From: DATMNR01 sp963702765
GTDB lineage: Bacteria > Chloroflexota > Ktedonobacteria > Ktedonobacterales > Ktedonobacteraceae
DNA: 41,132 bases
Direction: 5' to 3'
Assembly: GCA_963702765.1 (NCBI GenBank)
Contig: CAVPEB010000003.1
Span: forward strand, 1-41,132
A model generated the notes under the pieces. It saw only the letters and a list, made by a program, of their open reading frames with translations, made no database searches and was not told the origin of the DNA. A program made the position numbers and the translations under genes. The first letter of the stretch is position 1. Every line of letters starts with the position of its first letter. Shown here piece after piece: positions 1 to 8,701 of the stretch.

Positions 1-340
1 CCAACCGTTCCACATCCACACGTATTTTGTTGCCACGTAAGGCATTACCTGCAGGCGTATATGAAGGAGGATCCCATTCAAACGAAATTTTCTGTCGTTT
101 AATAGGAATATCCGCATGCAACTTATCCCAGTGATCATCACGAGCCATGATAACTTGCACGTGCTGTTCGTCCACCTCGAGACGGCGCGAAATCACCGCC
201 AGCAGATCATTTTTAATCTGCTCCAGCAATTCAGGATTCACTTTGAGACGATCGTGCGCCAGAACGACTTTCAAACGTTCTTTTGCCACCTCGCCAGGTG
301 TAGGCTTTTTGCGACCAGTCATAAAATCAAATATACCCAT
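1..340 (-). CDS. minE: Cell division topological specificity factor MinE (3' end cut by window edge)
   Basis: MinE stimulates the MinD ATPase and drives MinD off the membrane, which confines MinC inhibition to the cell poles. The ATG at 340 gives 113 codons with no stop before the window edge. The protein opens with MGIFDFMTGRKK, a typical MinE membrane-targeting start, followed by the conserved stretch AKERLKVVLAHDR and then a stretch about regulation by residues DEQHVQV. It lies 26 bp after the minD stop on the same strand, so the order is minC-minD-minE as in many bacteria. The last codons are outside the window. The identification rests on sequence pattern and gene order together. Confidence 0.93.
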   Translation of the reverse strand, partial: MGIFDFMTGRKKPTPGEVAKERLKVVLAHDRLKVNPELLEQIKNDLLAVISRRLEVDEQHVQVIMARDDHWDKLHADIPIKRQKISFEWDPPSYTPAGNALRGNKIRVDVERL

Positions 341-366
341 ATGTACCGCCTGCCTTCTCAGGACCC

Positions 367-1194
367 CTATGAACGTACGCGTTTCTCAGCCAGAGCTGGC
401 CCAAACCCTAACATTCGTCTCAAACGTTCCATAAATGATTGTGTTTCATCGACCTCTTCCAGAGGCACTTCTTTACCTATAATACGCTGAGCAGCATTGA
501 GATATGCGCTTCCAGCGCGTGAACGTTTTTCGTAGACAATCGGTTCGCCTTTATTGATTGCCACGATGATCATTTCATCTTCAGGCACTATACCTACAAG
601 CTCAATTCCCAGCACTTCCAACACATCGGCCACATCCATCATATCCCCCCGCTTCACCATTTCGGAACGCAGGCGATTGAGTATTAGACGCGGCTCGGGC
701 TTTCCTGCAGCCTCAACTAACCCGATGATGCGGTCGGCATCACGCACAGAGGCCATCTCAGGGTTTGCAACAATAATAATCTCGTCTGCGCCAACAATCG
801 CATTGCGAAAACCCTGCTCGATCCCGGCGGGAGAATCGATTAACACATAATCAAAATCCTGGCGCAATTGCTCGCAAAGTTGCTCCATCTGAACGCTATT
901 GATAGCATTTTTATCGCGAGTTTGCGCCGCGGGCAATAAATAAAGTTCGGGCAAACGTTTGTCTTTGATCAATGCCTGACGCAGGTGGCACTGCCCCTCT
1001 ACAACGTCTACGAGATCATAGACAATGCGATTCTCCAATCCAAGTACAGCATCAAGGTTACGCAGGCCGATATCTGAGTCTACAACTGCAACTTTTTTTC
1101 CTTGCATTGCAAGGGCTGTTCCCAGATTCGCCGTGGTTGTGGTTTTGCCAACACCACCCTTCCCTGAAGTGATGGTTATCACCCGGCTATCCAT
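367..1194 (-). CDS. minD: Septum site-determining protein MinD (membrane ATPase)
   Basis: MinD is a ParA/Mrp-family ATPase that binds the membrane when loaded with ATP and recruits MinC to block FtsZ rings. The 275-residue protein has the deviant Walker A SGKGGVGKTT at residues 10-19, the switch I-like DSDIGLRNLD and the Walker B-like DYVLIDSPAG. The C-terminus holds a short basic amphipathic stretch (MERLRRMLGF), the expected membrane-targeting helix. Upstream in-frame ATGs exist at 1215 and 1206, but GGAG six bases ahead of the ATG at 1194 and the start MDSRVITITSGKGG favour 1194. It sits between minC and minE. Confidence 0.96.
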   Translation of the reverse strand: MDSRVITITSGKGGVGKTTTTANLGTALAMQGKKVAVVDSDIGLRNLDAVLGLENRIVYDLVDVVEGQCHLRQALIKDKRLPELYLLPAAQTRDKNAINSVQMEQLCEQLRQDFDYVLIDSPAGIEQGFRNAIVGADEIIIVANPEMASVRDADRIIGLVEAAGKPEPRLILNRLRSEMVKRGDMMDVADVLEVLGIELVGIVPEDEMIIVAINKGEPIVYEKRSRAGSAYLNAAQRIIGKEVPLEEVDETQSFMERLRRMLGFGPALAEKRVRS

Positions 1195-1283
1195 AAACAT
1201 CTCCATTATAAGCAACTGTTCAACATTCTCATTTGTAAAGGCTTGCTAATTCAAGTCTCTACCATGTGTAAACGTTCTTCATG

Positions 1284-2117
1284 CTATTTTCGTGTAGATC
1301 GGCCATGACCATTGAGCCAGGCCTCGACGACAATTTGCCCGCTTTTGATTGTCGCAAACTCGGGACGCGCCTGCACCTGAAATCCATCCGGCGGTCTTGA
1401 GAGCAGGTGGGCAATACGTAATTGCACGGGTGCAAGCACGAGTGAACAAACAATAGCATTCTCATTATTCGGATACCCTGCATGCACCATTCCTCGTAAA
1501 GCTCCCCAAACCAAAATATCTCCACTTGCAACAATTTCTGCACCTGGATTCACATCGCCCAGGATCACGACATTGCTGCTATGGTGGATTGCCTGCCCAG
1601 AACGAATTGTGCGTCGTAGAAAGAGGGTATCATCCGAATCACGAGGATCAAGCCTATCGATCAGTGCCGGGGTTTGTTCGCTTAGAATTTCTGCGGTGAT
1701 AGTTGTCTCAATACTAACATCAATAGATGGCTCAATACCAACTTCAGAAGAAATAATCTCTGGCTCATGCTGTTTTACTATGAGAGTCTGTTCCAAAGAC
1801 GTGACCGACATCTGATAATTCGCCAGTAATTCCTCGAGTTGTGTGCGCTCGCTTATTCGTAGGTCTCGATGCCTGGTATCAAGAGCAAGCGATCCTCCTC
1901 GAAAGAAGCCAGGGGCCTCTGACAGTCTATGTGAAAGGGCATTGAGTAATTCGCTAAAAGGGGTCTCAGGCTCCAGGGTTAAAAGCAGACCATTGCGCGT
2001 GCCTTTGATCGCAATATTTCCTTGCACTGACTGCTTCTCCTCCCTTTCCAGATTGCTTTGCGCCTCGGAAATGGTTCTTTCCGAAGTGTCCTCTATTCCC
2101 ATATGTTGCCTATCCAT
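1284..2117 (-). CDS. minC: Septum site-determining protein MinC
   Basis: MinC inhibits FtsZ polymerisation when recruited by MinD. The 277-residue product has a MinC N-terminal-like domain (about residues 30-110, GNIAIKGTRNGLLLTLE), a variable acidic linker, and a clear C-terminal beta-helix domain with RRTIRSGQAIHHSSNVVILG, GDVNPGAEIVASGDI and VWGALRGMVHAG. The RSGQ motif in that domain is the hallmark used for MinD binding. The first ATG at 2117 is used; an ATG at 2102 (MGIEDTS) has an AGG at better spacing and is a possible alternative. It is the first gene of the min unit, with 89 bp before minD. Confidence 0.93.
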   Translation of the reverse strand: MDRQHMGIEDTSERTISEAQSNLEREEKQSVQGNIAIKGTRNGLLLTLEPETPFSELLNALSHRLSEAPGFFRGGSLALDTRHRDLRISERTQLEELLANYQMSVTSLEQTLIVKQHEPEIISSEVGIEPSIDVSIETTITAEILSEQTPALIDRLDPRDSDDTLFLRRTIRSGQAIHHSSNVVILGDVNPGAEIVASGDILVWGALRGMVHAGYPNNENAIVCSLVLAPVQLRIAHLLSRPPDGFQVQARPEFATIKSGQIVVEAWLNGHGRSTRK

Positions 2118-2310
2118 CCTATTATTGGATAAAGGACCATTTTAACAATGTTTCAAGGGGACTTGTATGCGTCTACATCAAGAGTAAGTATATGTCGCCA
2201 AATGACAAAACGCAATAGTTTTAGGTATTCTGTCCGAATGTGCCTCGCTTGTGGTAACCTTGAAATATGCGTACAATACCCACCAAATAAAGACGAAAGG
2301 TAATGTACTA
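2118..2310. promoter_or_regulatory. Divergent intergenic region minC / aldose epimerase
   Basis: These 193 bp separate two divergently transcribed genes and must hold both promoters. No promoter on either strand is convincing by eye. An in-frame GTG at 2251 could lengthen the epimerase by 20 residues, but the added peptide is not family-like. Confidence 0.4.
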
Positions 2311-3132
2311 ATGCCTGATTTCATAAGTTTTCCTACGCCACGCGAACACGTTTTGACATGTGGAAATACGACAATCGGCGTGATACCCGAAATTTGTCTG
2401 ATTACACATTTTCAAGTTGGATCCTGGCAAATACTCTATCGTCCCACACAAACAGGCAATATCACGCGTTGGGGCTTGCCATTGATGATACCCAACTTCT
2501 CCCGACTCAACAATGGCACATTTCAAGAAAAAGGAACGAAGCTTCCCATCCATGGTTTTGGACGTATTCTACCCTGGACAATTATCGAGAAAGATAGCAC
2601 CCATCTCGTGATCCAATTAAGCAATAGCGATGCAACCCTTGCAAGCTATCCATATGAGTTCACATTCACTGTAAACATCTCAGTTGAAGAGGGAATACTA
2701 ACCTACACAGTAACGATGGAGAACCACAGCAACGAAAACATGCCAATCGCACCAGGTTTTCATCCTTATTTTATGGTTGCTCAATCAGAAAAGATGAACA
2801 TGAAAGCCGATGGACTTTCGGGATTTGAAGCACAAGCCTTTGATTGGGTTGAGCATATACCCGACAATCCATACCCATTTCCACACTATGTCACATTACA
2901 ATTTCCTGGCAGCGGGATACTGATAATTGCAGAGATACCTCTGAACGGCCAGTATGCCCTTGCAAATATGCAGGTTTGGTCTGAACCGCCAACCAAACCC
3001 GATCACAATTTCATCTGCTTCGAGCCGACAGTTGGAAGTGAAGATGCACTAAATCGACCTGCCGATCGTCTGAATATTGATCAGCATAGCTCAAGACAAA
3101 TTGTATTGCAGTTGCAAGCAAAACCTCAATAA
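2311..3132 (+). CDS. Aldose 1-epimerase (galactose mutarotase-like) family protein
   Basis: The family interconverts alpha and beta anomers of hexoses or hexose phosphates in the cytoplasm. The 273-residue protein has the beta-sandwich signatures expected: WGLPLMIPNFSRL and IHGFGRILPW near the start, the active-site segment PIAPGFHPYF, and FICFEPTVGSEDALNRP near the end, whose Glu would be the catalytic base in this family. The ATG at 2311 was chosen because MPDFISFP looks like a native N-terminus and AAAGG lies about ten bases upstream; an in-frame GTG at 2251 is less likely. Gene neighbours (min operon, ftsH) do not reveal the sugar. Substrate unknown. Confidence 0.85.
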   Translation: MPDFISFPTPREHVLTCGNTTIGVIPEICLITHFQVGSWQILYRPTQTGNITRWGLPLMIPNFSRLNNGTFQEKGTKLPIHGFGRILPWTIIEKDSTHLVIQLSNSDATLASYPYEFTFTVNISVEEGILTYTVTMENHSNENMPIAPGFHPYFMVAQSEKMNMKADGLSGFEAQAFDWVEHIPDNPYPFPHYVTLQFPGSGILIIAEIPLNGQYALANMQVWSEPPTKPDHNFICFEPTVGSEDALNRPADRLNIDQHSSRQIVLQLQAKPQ

Positions 3133-3279
3133 GAACCAACGAGTCTACGTGCAATTTAAGTACCAATAAGATATAATATGACAATGGCTCATATACTCAC
3201 TTCATCACACAGCAAGAGATATGCAAGCCTGAATGATTCCTTGTAGTAAGTCGGGGTCAGAAAGCAGGATTCGTCTGTC

Positions 3280-5355
3280 ATGGAGAAACAACCAGCCAAC
3301 ATACTTTGGCTACAAAATAATAATAATAATAATTCGCCACAACGTCAACCAAATCAACTTCGTCAAGGCCCAAATGGGCAGCAACCAAAGCAAAAAGGCA
3401 TATCTCCGCTCAATCGCTGGTTGCTCGTGATTGTTCTGATGATGCTGGGTATATTCCTCTTCCAGGTTTTTAATAACAACACCAGCTCGAATACACCCCA
3501 ACGCGCTGAACTGAGTTACAGTGATCTTTATAACCAGATAAACGCGGGCAATGTCAAGTCTGTCACACTCACCGGTACAACCGATATAACAGGGACCTTT
3601 TGCCAACCTGTGAACAACTTCAATGATTTCCACGTCACACAATTGCCAAATGGAGATCCCAACCTTGTTCCAATTCTCACCGACCCTACCAACAAAGGCT
3701 TTCAAAAACCCACCAAATGTACTGGTACCGATACCACAATCGTGATTACTCAGCCCGCACAGGATAACAGTTTCTGGTTGAACATCTTGATCGCGTTTCT
3801 ACCCTGGGTCTTCTTGATTGCAATCTTCATTTTTATCAGTCGTCGTGCCTCGCAAGGCCAACAAGGCATCTTCAGTTTCGGTAAGAGCCGTGCAAAAGTA
3901 ATTCTCGAAGATCGCCCCAGCACTACTTTTGCTGATGTGGCAGGTGTAGATGAATTTAAATATGAACTGCAAGAAGTGGTCGAATTTCTGAAAACACCAG
4001 ACAAGTTTCAGCGATTGGGTGGGAAGATTCCACGTGGCGTACTTCTGGTTGGCCCTCCAGGAACTGGCAAAACTCTCCTGGCCCGAGCTGTTGCTGGGGA
4101 GGCCGGAGTGCCTTTCTTCTCTATGTCCGGTTCAGAATTTGTGGAAGTGCTTGTAGGTGTTGGTGCCAGTCGCGTGCGTGACCTGTTTGATCAGGCAAAG
4201 AAAGCAGCTCCCAGCATCATTTTCATCGATGAAATTGACGCGGTTGGACGGCAACGTGGTTCAAGCATCAATACGAATGACGAGCGTGAACAAACACTCA
4301 ACCAATTGCTCGTTGAGATGGATGGCTTTGATACCCGCCAGGCAGTTGTGGTCATTGGCGCTACAAACCGCCCCGATGGTCTGGATATAGCCTTGTTGCG
4401 GCCAGGCCGCTTCGATCGTCGTGTAACTGTGGATCGTCCTGATTGGACTGGCCGCTTAGCTATTCTCAAAATACATGCGCGTGAAGTGCCTGTTGGTCCT
4501 GATGTAGATCTCGTTGCTATGGCCAGAGCCACCGTAGGGATGGTGGGCGCTGACCTGGCAAATCTGATCAATGAAGCAGCCCTGTTGGCAGCACGTCGTA
4601 ACCTTGATTATGTCAACCAGAAGTGTTTGGAAGAAGCATTGGACAAAATTCTCCTGGGGGCAGAGCGACCTTTAGTTCTGCATGACGATGATCTCAACGT
4701 CATTGCATATCATGAGGGTGGTCATGCACTTACTGGCATCCTCTCCGAACATGCTGATCCCGTCAGTAAAGTTACAATTGTGCCACGCGGACAGGCGTTG
4801 GGCGTCACTATGTCAACACCTTTAGATGACCGCTACAACTACTCGAAAGAGTATTTGCTCACCCAGATTGTGACCGCACTAGGCGGAAGAGCTGCTGAGC
4901 AGATAGCAATTGGACGTATCACAACCGGAGCAGAGAATGATCTTCAACGCGTAACCGCGATCGCTCGTCAAATGGTCACTCGTTGGGGCATGAGCGAACG
5001 GCTAGGAACAATTTCTTTCAGCGAACGCCAAAGCCCATTCATGGGTGGTGGTGAGACCGGAGCTCCAAGTGACTATAGCGAGACGACAGCGGAGATGATA
5101 GATGATGAGGTTGATCGCATTGTGCGTATGTGTTATCAACAAGCGTTGGATCTTCTGTCAACACATCGCACTACGCTTGACCGCATCGCGCAGGAGCTTC
5201 GCCGTCAAGAAACAATCGATGCGCGCCAGTTACAGCAGATTCTGGAGGAAACAGGCTTAGATGTACCTGTGCCAGCGCCTGATCAAGACAGCTTACCACA
5301 TGAGATTGTGCCATCACCACCTACCGAGTTTCCTTTCCCGGCAGAAAACTCGTAA
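3280..5355 (+). CDS. ftsH: ATP-dependent zinc metalloprotease FtsH
   Basis: FtsH is a membrane-anchored AAA+ protease that degrades unassembled membrane proteins and selected regulators. The 691-residue protein has a first membrane segment near residues 45-65 (RWLLVIVLMMLGIFLFQVF), an extracytoplasmic domain of about 100 residues, a second membrane segment (LIAFLPWVFLIAIFIFI), Walker A GPPGTGKT near 258-265, Walker B IIFIDEIDAVG, and a second region of homology ending in RPGRFDRRV. The zinc site is HEGGH at 478-482 with a third ligand likely Asp554 in GAENDLQR; most FtsH proteins have Ala where the second Gly is here. An Asn run near residue 14 comes from six AAT repeats. A TATAAT at 3172-3177 may be its -10 box, with a weak -35. 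Confidence 0.97.
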   Translation: MEKQPANILWLQNNNNNNSPQRQPNQLRQGPNGQQPKQKGISPLNRWLLVIVLMMLGIFLFQVFNNNTSSNTPQRAELSYSDLYNQINAGNVKSVTLTGTTDITGTFCQPVNNFNDFHVTQLPNGDPNLVPILTDPTNKGFQKPTKCTGTDTTIVITQPAQDNSFWLNILIAFLPWVFLIAIFIFISRRASQGQQGIFSFGKSRAKVILEDRPSTTFADVAGVDEFKYELQEVVEFLKTPDKFQRLGGKIPRGVLLVGPPGTGKTLLARAVAGEAGVPFFSMSGSEFVEVLVGVGASRVRDLFDQAKKAAPSIIFIDEIDAVGRQRGSSINTNDEREQTLNQLLVEMDGFDTRQAVVVIGATNRPDGLDIALLRPGRFDRRVTVDRPDWTGRLAILKIHAREVPVGPDVDLVAMARATVGMVGADLANLINEAALLAARRNLDYVNQKCLEEALDKILLGAERPLVLHDDDLNVIAYHEGGHALTGILSEHADPVSKVTIVPRGQALGVTMSTPLDDRYNYSKEYLLTQIVTALGGRAAEQIAIGRITTGAENDLQRVTAIARQMVTRWGMSERLGTISFSERQSPFMGGGETGAPSDYSETTAEMIDDEVDRIVRMCYQQALDLLSTHRTTLDRIAQELRRQETIDARQLQQILEETGLDVPVPAPDQDSLPHEIVPSPPTEFPFPAENS

Positions 5356-5373
5356 TGGATCTCTTTAAGCACA

Positions 5374-5856
5374 TCAGGGTTGATCTTGCTCGAAAAAATC
5401 GCGCAGATCTGGATAATCCTTTAATATTGCAGTCACAGCATCTGGCGAAAGAGGCAGAAATGTTCCATGCCCTTCCGCCAGAACAACACTTTCGTCATTC
5501 GCTAAAGTCAGCACCCCTGAAGCTTGAAGTGCGCGTCTCCGCTCGGAATCAAGTGTAGCGCGCACTCTCAACAATGGTCCATACGGCACATAACGGCGGT
5601 ATCGCACCTCCAGGCGACCAGTCATAGTCCACTCCTGGTTATCACCCAGCAAAGAGGTGCGCCCCAGGGCTTCATCGAGCACAGCAGCTACAATGCCACC
5701 GTGAATAACTCCTGGAAATCCCTGATGCTCCTCTCGTGGCTGAAAATCTGCGACAATTGTATTCTCATCAAGCCGGAAGAAAAGATGTAAGCCATAGGGG
5801 TTTCGATGCCCACAAACAAAGCAACGTTGATAGCTGCTCGTATCGTTCAATTCCAT
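5374..5856 (-). CDS. PaaI-family hotdog thioesterase
   Basis: Hotdog thioesterases of the PaaI/4HBT type hydrolyse acyl-CoA thioesters. The 160-residue product has the active-site loop FPGVIHGGIVAAVLDEALGR (HGG followed by the Asp/Glu helix), a leading CFVCGHRNPYGLHL segment typical of this subgroup, and RLEVRYRRYVPYG for the second strand. The reading frame is open to 5967, but the residues before MELNDTSS are not family-like and the ATG at 5856 fits the usual length. It converges on ftsH with only 18 bp between the two stop codons. Substrate is not evident; the fad cluster 15 kb away may or may not be related. Confidence 0.85.
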   Translation of the reverse strand: MELNDTSSYQRCFVCGHRNPYGLHLFFRLDENTIVADFQPREEHQGFPGVIHGGIVAAVLDEALGRTSLLGDNQEWTMTGRLEVRYRRYVPYGPLLRVRATLDSERRRALQASGVLTLANDESVVLAEGHGTFLPLSPDAVTAILKDYPDLRDFFEQDQP

Positions 5857-6121
5857 TTTCACTATTCCAAACACTGCAAAGTAGACAGATATGTAGCATT
5901 CTATCAAAAGAACGTCTTCTGCTGCAAATGAGCAAGCACGACCTTTCGTGCGCTTACTCCAACTCAAACAATAGTAATCTCATGAATTTTATGCTATATT
6001 TAAAAGCACCATAGGAGAAAACACCACACATTACAAGTAATGCGTTTATATACTTATCCTTTTACGCTAGTGTGGTCAACAAAATGAAGTGAGTTCGTAT
6101 TGTAAGAACGAGGTAAACATC

Positions 6122-6577
6122 ATGGCAAAAAAAACAAGCAATAATTCATCCGAACCCGTTGCAGAAGTGAACGATCAGAAGAAACGCAAGAAACAGGCCA
6201 AAAAAGAAGCCAAAATGATGTTGGAAATCGAGGAAGCTAAATCCAGTATTCAGAAGGCAGAGAAAAAACTCGCTAAAGCGCAGATCAGGCTAGAGGCAAG
6301 CAATACGCATCTCCGCACGCTTGAGGCCGAATTATCAGAGTTTCGTGCACCACATGAAGAAACCGAAGTCAGCGCTCCAGACACAGGTTTCGATCACCAG
6401 AATGGGCAGCCTGAACTCGGCGAGGAAACCATTGCCAGCGCTCAAAACGGTAACACTGGCCAGCAAACACAACAACCTGTATCTAAGGACGAAGAAGCAA
6501 CGATTATATCAGGGACAGGTTCCAACCATCAGACCGAACAACCTGACCTCAAAGAGATCACCAGCCCAAATCAATAG
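6122..6577 (+). CDS. Hypothetical Lys/Glu-rich coiled-coil protein
   Basis: The 151-residue product is not recognised. It begins with a highly charged, Lys-rich segment (KKRKKQAKKEAKM), then about 60 residues of predicted coiled coil (EIEEAKSSIQKAEKKLAKAQIRLEAS), and ends in a low-complexity tail rich in Gln, Glu, Asn and Thr with two similar units built around the motifs DTGFDHQNGQPEL and GTGSNHQTEQPDL. An in-frame ATG at 6089 exists, but GAGG upstream of the ATG at 6122 and the start MAKKTS favour the shorter form. No signal peptide or membrane segment. A structural or nucleic-acid-associated role is possible but not shown. Confidence 0.65.
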   Translation: MAKKTSNNSSEPVAEVNDQKKRKKQAKKEAKMMLEIEEAKSSIQKAEKKLAKAQIRLEASNTHLRTLEAELSEFRAPHEETEVSAPDTGFDHQNGQPELGEETIASAQNGNTGQQTQQPVSKDEEATIISGTGSNHQTEQPDLKEITSPNQ

Positions 6578-6634
6578 GACTCACTTTCCAATTGTATGGA
6601 ACCTACGCTACGATGGTGATCCTAGTACTCTTTT

Positions 6635-6686
6635 GTCATCTTGAGCGTGAGCGAAGGATCTCATTGCCCATCACGAGAGATCCTTC
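6635..6686. repeat. Dispersed repeat A, copy 1, with inverted arm
   Basis: The core GTCATCTTGAGCG...GCGAAGGATCTC (6635-6662) matches copies at 20756, 24658 and 30076. Here it is followed by an inverted arm: GAAGGATCTC at 6653-6662 pairs with GAGATCCTTC at 6677-6686, giving a 10-bp stem between two convergent genes. The stop codon of the PAP2 gene (6685-6687) lies at the outer end of the stem. Confidence 0.85.
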
Positions 6687-7545
6687 ACTTTAGATACTTT
6701 TCACGAAACGGCGTTGCCCGGCCATTTCGCGGAGCTAAAACACCTCTTCCCTTTAAAAGCAGGTAAATCCATAATGACACGCCAAGTAAAAGACCACCAA
6801 TAATATATGCGCCTAACACATCGCTGGCCCAGTGATCACCCAGGTAGATGCGAGAGGGTCCAACCAGCACAACAAATAACCCCGAGATAATTAATAACAT
6901 AGTGCGCCACCAATAATTCCCTTTGAAGAGGATAATTCCAAAAGAAAATAGTAATCCCCAAAAAGCTACATAAGCCATGACATGGCCACTGGGAAAACTG
7001 TTTCCACCAGCATGTTGGATAACATCTACCAGGTTAGAAGATGGGCGAGGGCGCGCCACAATAAGCTTAATCGACCAGTTTAGAATCGAGCTGACAGCAG
7101 ATACTGCTGCAACCATAATCGCCTCCAGGCGCAAATCAACAACCCAAAACAACACAACAGCCAGAATAATCAGACCTAGTGAGACAAGAGGCGCATTTCC
7201 AATATAACTGACAGCTACCATAAAATTTTGCAGCCATGGAGATTGATTTTCCTGGAACTCGCGCGTTATTGTGACATCAATGGCGATAACTGGATGATAA
7301 TGCACCCACCAGGCTAGCAATCCAAAGAGAACAAAGAGAATAGCATATACAGCTATCAATATTCGACCCCATTTGACAATTTGATACCATGGCCTGCCTG
7401 CCTCCGTTACTTCCTGTCTGGCTTCTTCAGCGACTTCACGCGTCTCTTCTCCAATCTTTCCTCCAATTGAGGTGCTTTCAGGAACCTTCTCTTCGGCATT
7501 TTTTTGATCTTGATCGCTCTGTTTTTGCTGCATTCTACTTTCCAT
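6685..7545 (-). CDS. PAP2-family membrane phosphatase
   Basis: PAP2 enzymes dephosphorylate lipid phosphates such as phosphatidic acid, phosphatidylglycerophosphate or undecaprenyl pyrophosphate at the membrane. All three family motifs are visible in the 286-residue protein: KLIVARPRP (KxxxxxxRP), PSGH, and SRIYLGDHWASD (SRxxxxxHxxxD). There are about five to six membrane segments, beginning with WGRILIAVYAILFVLFGLLA near residue 60, preceded by a charged N-terminal tail rich in Glu and Gln. The ATG at 7545 has no clear ribosome site, whereas the ATG at 7533 has GGAAAG just upstream, so a start four residues later is plausible. Substrate cannot be told from sequence. Confidence 0.9.
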   Translation of the reverse strand: MESRMQQKQSDQDQKNAEEKVPESTSIGGKIGEETREVAEEARQEVTEAGRPWYQIVKWGRILIAVYAILFVLFGLLAWWVHYHPVIAIDVTITREFQENQSPWLQNFMVAVSYIGNAPLVSLGLIILAVVLFWVVDLRLEAIMVAAVSAVSSILNWSIKLIVARPRPSSNLVDVIQHAGGNSFPSGHVMAYVAFWGLLFSFGIILFKGNYWWRTMLLIISGLFVVLVGPSRIYLGDHWASDVLGAYIIGGLLLGVSLWIYLLLKGRGVLAPRNGRATPFREKYLK

Positions 7546-7722
7546 CTTGCATTACGAGGAACATGCTCATCCCTGAGGATAGTATATATCTATTACGTTT
7601 CTAAAACTTCGATCGTTGCTCATCATGTGTTTTACTAACCAGCCCTTTATCCCTTTCATTGACTATTACCGAATTTATCGCTACATTCTATCGTAGAGGA
7701 ATAAGCAAAGGAGAAACTAAAA

Positions 7723-8607
7723 ATGCCTGATTTGGAAGTCCGACCAGCGCGCCCGGAAGATCGCGAAGCCGTCCTGGCTTTTTGCCAACAAACCTGGGAA
7801 TGGGGCGATTACTTAGAATACGTCTGGGACGAATGGTTGAACAATCCGCAGGGCAAATTATTCGTCGCCACCATAGATGGTCAACCTGTTGGTGTAACCA
7901 ATATACGCATGCTCAATGCGACAGAAGCCTGGTTCGAAGGAATGCGCATTGACCCGACGTTTCGCCAGCAAGGTATTGCGTCAGCTCTCTTTAACGCGCA
8001 ACTGGCCGAGGCAAAACTGCGTGGAGCTACCACTATCAGGCTCATTACAGAATCAACCAACACTGCCGCCATTCATCTTCTGGAAAGAAGCGCTATGAAT
8101 CGCGTAGGGTCCTACGCGATGTATCGTGCAGAAGTAGCCGCTACACCTACGAAAAGTTCTTATGCTCTTGAGACACCCGTTTTAGCTACCCACGCTGACC
8201 TCGACGATATCATTGATTATCTCAACACTTCAAATATCTTTCCAGCAATAGGCGGTTTATATTATCAAGGTTTTACCGCGTATACTGTTACCTCTGATCT
8301 TTTACTTGAGAAAATAACAGCACAGCAGCTCTATATTTTGCGACGCTGGGATCGCCTGGATGGACTGGTAATAGCTGAACAGCGCTCGGGCCACCAGGGT
8401 GAGCATCTCTTCATAGGGTACATTGACGGCACAACAGAATCGATCAGTATGATTGCCTATGCAATGCGACGCATGCTTCCCGATTTCGGTCTGGAGAATA
8501 TCATCGCTCATGTTCCTGACCTGATGATGGTGCGTGATGCCTTTGTAGGAGCCGAATACGAGTGGGGTGGCAAGATATTCTATACCTACGAACGGGTATT
8601 ACTATAA
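7723..8607 (+). CDS. GNAT-family N-acetyltransferase
   Basis: GNAT enzymes move an acetyl group from acetyl-CoA to an amine. The 294-residue protein has a complete GNAT fold in its first 145 residues, with the acetyl-CoA loop RIDPTFRQQGIASALF and the following NTAAIHLLERSAMNRVGSYAMYRAE strand-helix. Residues 160-294 are an additional domain that lacks a clear motif A and may be a degenerate second GNAT domain. AAGGAG sits about ten bases ahead of the ATG. Substrate unknown. Confidence 0.85.
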   Translation: MPDLEVRPARPEDREAVLAFCQQTWEWGDYLEYVWDEWLNNPQGKLFVATIDGQPVGVTNIRMLNATEAWFEGMRIDPTFRQQGIASALFNAQLAEAKLRGATTIRLITESTNTAAIHLLERSAMNRVGSYAMYRAEVAATPTKSSYALETPVLATHADLDDIIDYLNTSNIFPAIGGLYYQGFTAYTVTSDLLLEKITAQQLYILRRWDRLDGLVIAEQRSGHQGEHLFIGYIDGTTESISMIAYAMRRMLPDFGLENIIAHVPDLMMVRDAFVGAEYEWGGKIFYTYERVLL

Positions 8608-8611
8608 GTAG

Positions 8612-8697
8612 GGGTTCCAAGGGATATGCAGACCTCTTGGGCGGGGTGCAGGGTGCCCTCGCTCATCTTCCTTAACCCGCCGGGGGTAAAAGATGAG
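8612..8697. repeat. Structured intergenic spacer (GTAGGGG-type repeat relative and inverted repeat)
   Basis: Just past the GNAT stop lies GTAGGGGTTCCAAG with a partner CTTGG, resembling the hairpin repeats at 25172 and 30006. Downstream, CTCATCTT at 8662-8669 pairs with AAGATGAG at 8690-8697 around a GC-rich core, an imperfect hairpin ahead of the convergent ketosynthase stop. It could serve as a terminator, but no clear T-run follows on either strand. Confidence 0.45.
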
Positions 8698-8701
8698 GTA
8701 C

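Noticed and set aside
972..1249. Two plus-strand frames across minD
   Set aside because: Shadow frames of a strongly conserved gene.
5355..5558. A 67-codon plus-strand frame right after ftsH
   Set aside because: It lies antisense to the clear thioesterase gene and has no family resemblance or ribosome site.
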